Positions 6,290 to 9,331 of a DNA stretch of 9,331 nt are shown piece after piece (positions within the stretch are counted from its first letter, which is position 1; each line of letters opens with the position of its first letter). Position numbers and translations under genes: made by a program. The stretch is from contig JAUJME010000049.1 in NCBI GenBank assembly GCA_030447005.1, positions 1 through 9,331 of the forward strand, read 5' to 3'. The DNA comes from Solirubrobacteraceae bacterium. GTDB taxonomy: Bacteria; Actinomycetota; Thermoleophilia; Solirubrobacterales; Solirubrobacteraceae. Under the pieces are notes generated by a model. That model did no database searches, was not told where the DNA came from, and saw only the letters and a program-made list of their open reading frames with translations.

Positions 6290-8368
6290 ATGACCGGGGG
6301 TATGGCGCGTCAACGCGATCGACGAAGGCTGCCCACCGGCGCCAGCCGCGTGGCCGGCGCGGTCTTCGCCGATCCGGCGCTGCGCTTCGCGCTGCCGGTG
6401 ATCGCGGCGGGCGCGCTCGTCCTCGCCGAGTTCGCGCTCTCGGGCCGCTTCGCACCGCTCGCCCACCCGACGCTCGGCCTCGTCGTCCTCGGAGCCCTGG
6501 CGATGACGACCGAGCAGGTCTCCCTGCGGGTCCCGCGGCGCCGCGACGACTCGCGGCTGAGCGCCTCGAGCATGTTCGCCTTCGTGGTCCTCCTGCTCTT
6601 CGGCGCGGGGCCCGCCGTCTTCGTCTTCTGCGCCGGCGTGCTGCTCGACGACCTGCGCCGCCGCGCGCCGCTGGTCAAGCTCGCCTTCAACCAGGCGCAG
6701 TACGCGATCGCGATGGCGGGCGCCGCGCTCGTCCTCGACGCGCTGACCGCCCTGCCGGCCGCGGCGGGCACCGCGCCGCTCGCCGTCGCCGACACCCCCG
6801 GGGTGGCGCTCGCCGCGCTCACCCTCGTGGCCGTCAACCACCTCCTGTCGGGCACGGTCTGCGCCCTGGCGTCGGGGATGCCGCTCCGCGACCACCTGCT
6901 CGGGGCGCAGGGCACCATGTTCGTCATCGACGCGGCCCAGCTGGCCTTCGCCCCGATCGTCGCGGTGATCGTCGACTACAGCCTCGGGCTCGTCCCGCTG
7001 CTCGGCCTGCCGTTCGTCGCGCTGATGCTCAGCGCCCGCGAGGCCGATCGCCGCCAGCACGACGCGATGCACGACGCGCTCACCGGGCTGCCGAACCGCA
7101 CGCGGTTCGCCGAGTCGGTGGAGGCGGCCCTGACGCGGTCGCGGCACACGGGCGCCGGGGTGACCGTCCTGCTGCTCGACCTCGACGGCTTCAAGGAGAT
7201 CAACGACGCGCTCGGCCACGGCCAGGGGGACGCGGTGCTGCGCTCCGTCGCCGCGCGGCTGCGCTCCGTCGTGCGCACCGAGGACCTCGTCGCCCGCCTC
7301 GGCGGCGACGAGTTCGCGGTCCTCGCCTGCGACCTCGACCGCTCCGACGAGCCCGACGCGCTCGCCCGGCGGGTGCGCGCGCGGCTCGAGGAGCCGCTCG
7401 TCGTCGCCGGGCTGCGGCTCGCGGCGGGCGCGAGCGTCGGGATCGCCGTCGCCCGCGAGGGCGAGAGCGCCGAGGAGCTCGTGCGCCGCGCCGACGTCGC
7501 GATGTACCTCGCCAAGGAGGACGGCATCGGCATCGCCGCCTACGACGCGCGCCGCGACCCCCACGGCCCCGAGCGCCTCGAGCTGATGACGGAGCTGCGC
7601 GAGGGGATCGCCCGCGGCGAGCTCGTCGTCCACTACCAGCCCAAGCTCAACCTCAACACGCGGCTCGTCGGCGGCGTCGAGGCCCTCGTGCGCTGGGAGC
7701 ACCCGCGCAAGGGGCTGCTCCAGCCGGCCGCCTTCGTCGAGCTCGCCGAGACGACCGACCTGATGGGCCAGTTGACCATGAGCGTCCTCACCAAGGCGCT
7801 CACCCAGATCGCCGAGTGGCGCCGGCTCGGCCACGAGCTCTCCGTCGCGGTCAACGTGCCGGCCCAGACGCTGCTCGACCGCGAGCTGCCCGCCACGATC
7901 GACCGGCTGATGGCCGAGCTCGGCCTGGAGGCCAGCTGCCTGCGCCTGGAGATGACCGAGGGCACGCTGGTCCGCGACCCCGTGCGCTCGGCGGAGGTCC
8001 TCGAGGAGCTCGCGTCGGCGGGCGTCAAGGTCTCGATCGACGACTTCGGGACGGGCTACTCCTCCTTCGCCCTCCTCCAGCGCCTGCCCGTCCACGAGAT
8101 CAAGATCGACCGCTCCTTCGTCCGCCACATGGCCGAGCGGGCCAACGACGCGGCGATCGTCCACTCGACGGTCCAGCTCGGCCAGACGCTCGGGCTCACC
8201 GTGGTCGCCGAGGGCGTCGAGGACGAGGCCTCGCTCGAGCAGCTCGCGGAGATCGGCTGCGACGCCGCGCAGGGCTTCTTCATCAGCCGCCCGGTCCCCG
8301 CCGACGCGCTGACCGCGTGGCTCGACGACCGCGCGAGCGAGGAGCGCTCGGCGCTCGCGCACGACTGA
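6290..8368 (+). CDS. Membrane-bound GGDEF-EAL protein (cyclic di-GMP synthesis and breakdown)
   Basis: With ATG 6290 the product is 692 residues. The first 250 hold about seven hydrophobic segments (near 32-50, 60-74, 93-119, 132-152, 170-195, 210-228, 230-247). They form a membrane sensor region I cannot assign to a named MASE domain. HDALTGLPNR (261-270) opens the GGDEF domain, whose active motif GGDEF is at 338-342. RTED (329-332) stands five residues before it, which is the product-inhibition RxxD site. The EAL domain has EAL at 464-466, LEMTEG, DDFGTGYSS (584-592), IKIDRSFV, VAEGVEDE and a QGFF end, so the phosphodiesterase residues look intact. Both diguanylate cyclase and phosphodiesterase activity are therefore possible; which dominates cannot be read. 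ATG 6302 and GTG 6251 are other in-frame starts, and none has a good Shine-Dalgarno. It is divergent from the ligase and is followed by the PAP2 gene after 36 bp. Confidence 0.93.
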   Translation: MTGGMARQRDRRRLPTGASRVAGAVFADPALRFALPVIAAGALVLAEFALSGRFAPLAHPTLGLVVLGALAMTTEQVSLRVPRRRDDSRLSASSMFAFVVLLLFGAGPAVFVFCAGVLLDDLRRRAPLVKLAFNQAQYAIAMAGAALVLDALTALPAAAGTAPLAVADTPGVALAALTLVAVNHLLSGTVCALASGMPLRDHLLGAQGTMFVIDAAQLAFAPIVAVIVDYSLGLVPLLGLPFVALMLSAREADRRQHDAMHDALTGLPNRTRFAESVEAALTRSRHTGAGVTVLLLDLDGFKEINDALGHGQGDAVLRSVAARLRSVVRTEDLVARLGGDEFAVLACDLDRSDEPDALARRVRARLEEPLVVAGLRLAAGASVGIAVAREGESAEELVRRADVAMYLAKEDGIGIAAYDARRDPHGPERLELMTELREGIARGELVVHYQPKLNLNTRLVGGVEALVRWEHPRKGLLQPAAFVELAETTDLMGQLTMSVLTKALTQIAEWRRLGHELSVAVNVPAQTLLDRELPATIDRLMAELGLEASCLRLEMTEGTLVRDPVRSAEVLEELASAGVKVSIDDFGTGYSSFALLQRLPVHEIKIDRSFVRHMAERANDAAIVHSTVQLGQTLGLTVVAEGVEDEASLEQLAEIGCDAAQGFFISRPVPADALTAWLDDRASEERSALAHD

Positions 8369-8384
8369 GCCGGGCGCCCGGCTC
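8367..8384. terminator. Perfect 18-bp GC palindrome at the GGDEF-EAL stop codon
   Basis: GAGCCGGGC is followed at once by its reverse complement GCCCGGCTC. The left arm begins inside the TGA stop codon (8366-8368). RNA from either strand could fold into a very stable hairpin. There is no T-run after it, so it is not a classical intrinsic terminator. It could be a T-less terminator or attenuator, a 3'-end stabiliser, or a binding site for a dimeric protein. The next gene starts 20 bp downstream. Confidence 0.4.
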
Positions 8385-8404
8385 GCGGGTAGGGACTCGG
8401 GCGG

Positions 8405-8962
8405 ATGCCGGGGCCGACGATCTTCATCCGCGCCGGGGCGCTCGACCGGGCGCTCTTCGCCCGCGTGGCCCGCGCGCACACGCCCGGCCTCGACCGGGTG
8501 CTGCCGCGGCTCTCGCGGGCGGCCGATCACGCGCTGCTGTGGCACGCGAGCGCCCTCTTGCTCGCGGCGGTGGGCGGGCCCGGCGGCCGGCGCGCGGCGG
8601 CGCGCGGCTTCGGCTCGCTGACCGTCACCTCGGCGGTGGTCAACCTGGTCTTCAAGCGGGCGGTGCGCCGGCCGCGGCCGCGGCTGCGCGGCGTGCCGCG
8701 CTCGCGCCGGCTGGCGGTCCAGCCGCTGACCACCTCCTTCCCGTCCGGCCACGCGGCGAGCGCCGCGGCGTTCGCGGTGGCGGTGGGCTCCGAGCGGCGG
8801 GCGCTGGCGCCGGCGCTCGCAGTGGTGGGGGCGGGGGTCGCCTACTCGCGGATCTACGTCGGCGTCCACTACCCGGGCGACGTCGTCGTGGGGGCGGCGG
8901 GGGGCGCGGCGGTGGCGGCGGCGTCGGGGCGGGTGGGGCGAAGTTCTGCGGCCGTGACCTAG
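8405..8962 (+). CDS. PAP2-family membrane phosphatase
   Basis: The product is 185 residues with the three phosphatase motifs in order: KRAVRRPRP (84-92, the K-x6-RP form), FPSGH (112-116) and SRIYVGVHYPGD (148-159, the SR-x5-H-x3-D form with catalytic His155). Hydrophobic segments near 42-57, 68-83, 117-128, 133-147 and 157-174 make it an integral membrane protein. The family removes phosphate from lipid phosphates such as phosphatidate, or from undecaprenyl or isoprenoid pyrophosphate; the substrate here is not set by the sequence. The C-terminus is glycine/alanine-rich. ATG 8405 has only a weak GGGCGG just upstream. The gene lies 36 bp after the GGDEF-EAL gene, beyond a GC palindrome, and 8 bp before the response-regulator gene, whose Shine-Dalgarno overlaps its TAG stop. 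Confidence 0.9.
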   Translation: MPGPTIFIRAGALDRALFARVARAHTPGLDRVLPRLSRAADHALLWHASALLLAAVGGPGGRRAAARGFGSLTVTSAVVNLVFKRAVRRPRPRLRGVPRSRRLAVQPLTTSFPSGHAASAAAFAVAVGSERRALAPALAVVGAGVAYSRIYVGVHYPGDVVVGAAGGAAVAAASGRVGRSSAAVT

Positions 8963-8965
8963 GAG
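8961..8965 (+). promoter_or_regulatory. Ribosome binding site of the response-regulator gene
   Basis: AGGAG lies 5 bases before ATG 8971 and shares two bases with the TAG stop of the phosphatase gene. It fixes the regulator start and points to a shared transcript for the two genes. Confidence 0.65.
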
Positions 8966-8970
8966 CGGGC

Positions 8971-9331
8971 ATGAACGATGACCCCGCCGCCATCCTGGTC
9001 GTGGAGGACGACCCCGCGGTCCGCACCTTCCTGGCCGACAACCTGACCGCCGACGGCTACGAGCTCCACGTCGCCGAGACGGTCCGCGACGCCGTGCGCG
9101 TCCTCGAGTACAAGCAGCCGGACCTCGCGATCCTCGACCTCGGGCTGCCCGACGGCTCGGGGCTCGACCTCCTGCGGCGGGTGCGCGAGGCGGAGCCGAG
9201 CGCTTCGCGGATCGACTCGGGCCTGCCCGTGCTGCTGCTGACGGGGCGGGCGGGCGAGGTCGACCGCGTCCGCGGATTCGAGCGCGGGGCCGACGACTTC
9301 ATGGCCAAGCCGTTCTCCTACGGCGAGCTGC
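8971..9331 (+). CDS. Response regulator, receiver domain (C-terminus beyond the window)
   Basis: The visible 120 residues are a nearly complete CheY-like receiver domain: ILVVEDDPAVR at the N-terminus (acidic pocket Asp13, Asp14), phosphoacceptor Asp56 in LAILDLGLPDGSG, the switch residue Thr91 in LLLTGRAGE and Lys113 in FMAKPFSYGEL. A sensor kinase would phosphorylate Asp56. The style (LGLPDGSGLDLLRRVR, GADDFMAKPFSYGEL) is typical of OmpR/PhoB-type DNA-binding regulators, but the output domain lies past 9331 and could be something else. A short extra loop (SASRIDSG, about 77-84) sits before the beta-4 strand. ATG 8971 has a good AGGAG upstream. No histidine kinase is in the window. Confidence 0.93.
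   Translation, partial: MNDDPAAILVVEDDPAVRTFLADNLTADGYELHVAETVRDAVRVLEYKQPDLAILDLGLPDGSGLDLLRRVREAEPSASRIDSGLPVLLLTGRAGEVDRVRGFERGADDFMAKPFSYGEL

Noticed and set aside
4379..8869. A minus-strand frame open for nearly 1500 codons under the AsnB-like, carrier-protein, GGDEF-EAL and PAP2 genes and overlapping the ligase gene in another frame.
   Set aside because: It is arginine/glutamate/glycine-rich nonsense with no domain, and the true genes across the same span have intact catalytic motifs.
1..9331. CRISPR arrays, tRNA or rRNA genes, insertion-sequence ends, phage genes.
   Set aside because: No regularly spaced repeats, cloverleaf-like segments, transposase motifs or long terminal inverted repeats were seen on reading both strands.

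Overview
The window is very GC-rich (roughly three quarters G+C by eye). Almost every codon ends in G or C, and non-ATG starts (GTG, TTG) are in use. Gene content and composition suggest a high-GC actinobacterium, perhaps of the Thermoleophilia/Solirubrobacterales type. That placement is inferred from composition and protein flavour only. At this GC content the antisense and shifted frames stay open for thousands of bases (two antisense frames exceed 1300 codons). Genes were therefore called on protein motifs, start signals and packing, not on ORF length.

Left part (1-1697), all on the minus strand. Reading in the direction of transcription, there is a two-domain GNAT-type acyltransferase, a small protein with eight cysteines, and the first 41 codons of an unidentified gene that leaves the window at position 1.

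Centre (1716-6273), the most interesting part. Three tightly coupled plus-strand genes encode an NAD(+) synthase-family (NadE-like) ATP pyrophosphatase with no glutaminase domain, a glutamine-dependent asparagine synthase-family amidotransferase, and a free-standing acyl carrier protein. The first two abut with no spacing and the last two overlap by 4 bp. An AMP-forming acyl ligase lies tail-to-tail with the carrier protein on the minus strand, and the two genes overlap by 25 bp. The GNAT gene diverges from the NadE-like gene with only 18 bp between start codons. The five genes look like one pathway: the ligase activates a carboxylic acid and may load it on the carrier protein, the two PP-loop enzymes activate carboxylates for amide formation, and the GNAT protein transfers an acyl group. 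The product cannot be read from the sequence. The window shows no glycosyltransferase, ketosynthase, thioesterase or exporter.

Right part (6290-9331), all on the plus strand. It holds a membrane-anchored GGDEF-EAL protein for cyclic di-GMP turnover, with both catalytic motifs and the inhibitory RxxD site intact. Next come a small PAP2-family membrane phosphatase and the receiver domain of a response regulator that runs off the window. A perfect 18-bp palindrome sits on the stop codon of the GGDEF-EAL gene. The phosphatase and regulator genes are 8 bp apart and probably co-transcribed.

No tRNA, rRNA, CRISPR array, insertion sequence or convincing prophage sequence was seen. No gene-free stretch exceeds 300 bases; the longest is about 79 bp (126-204).
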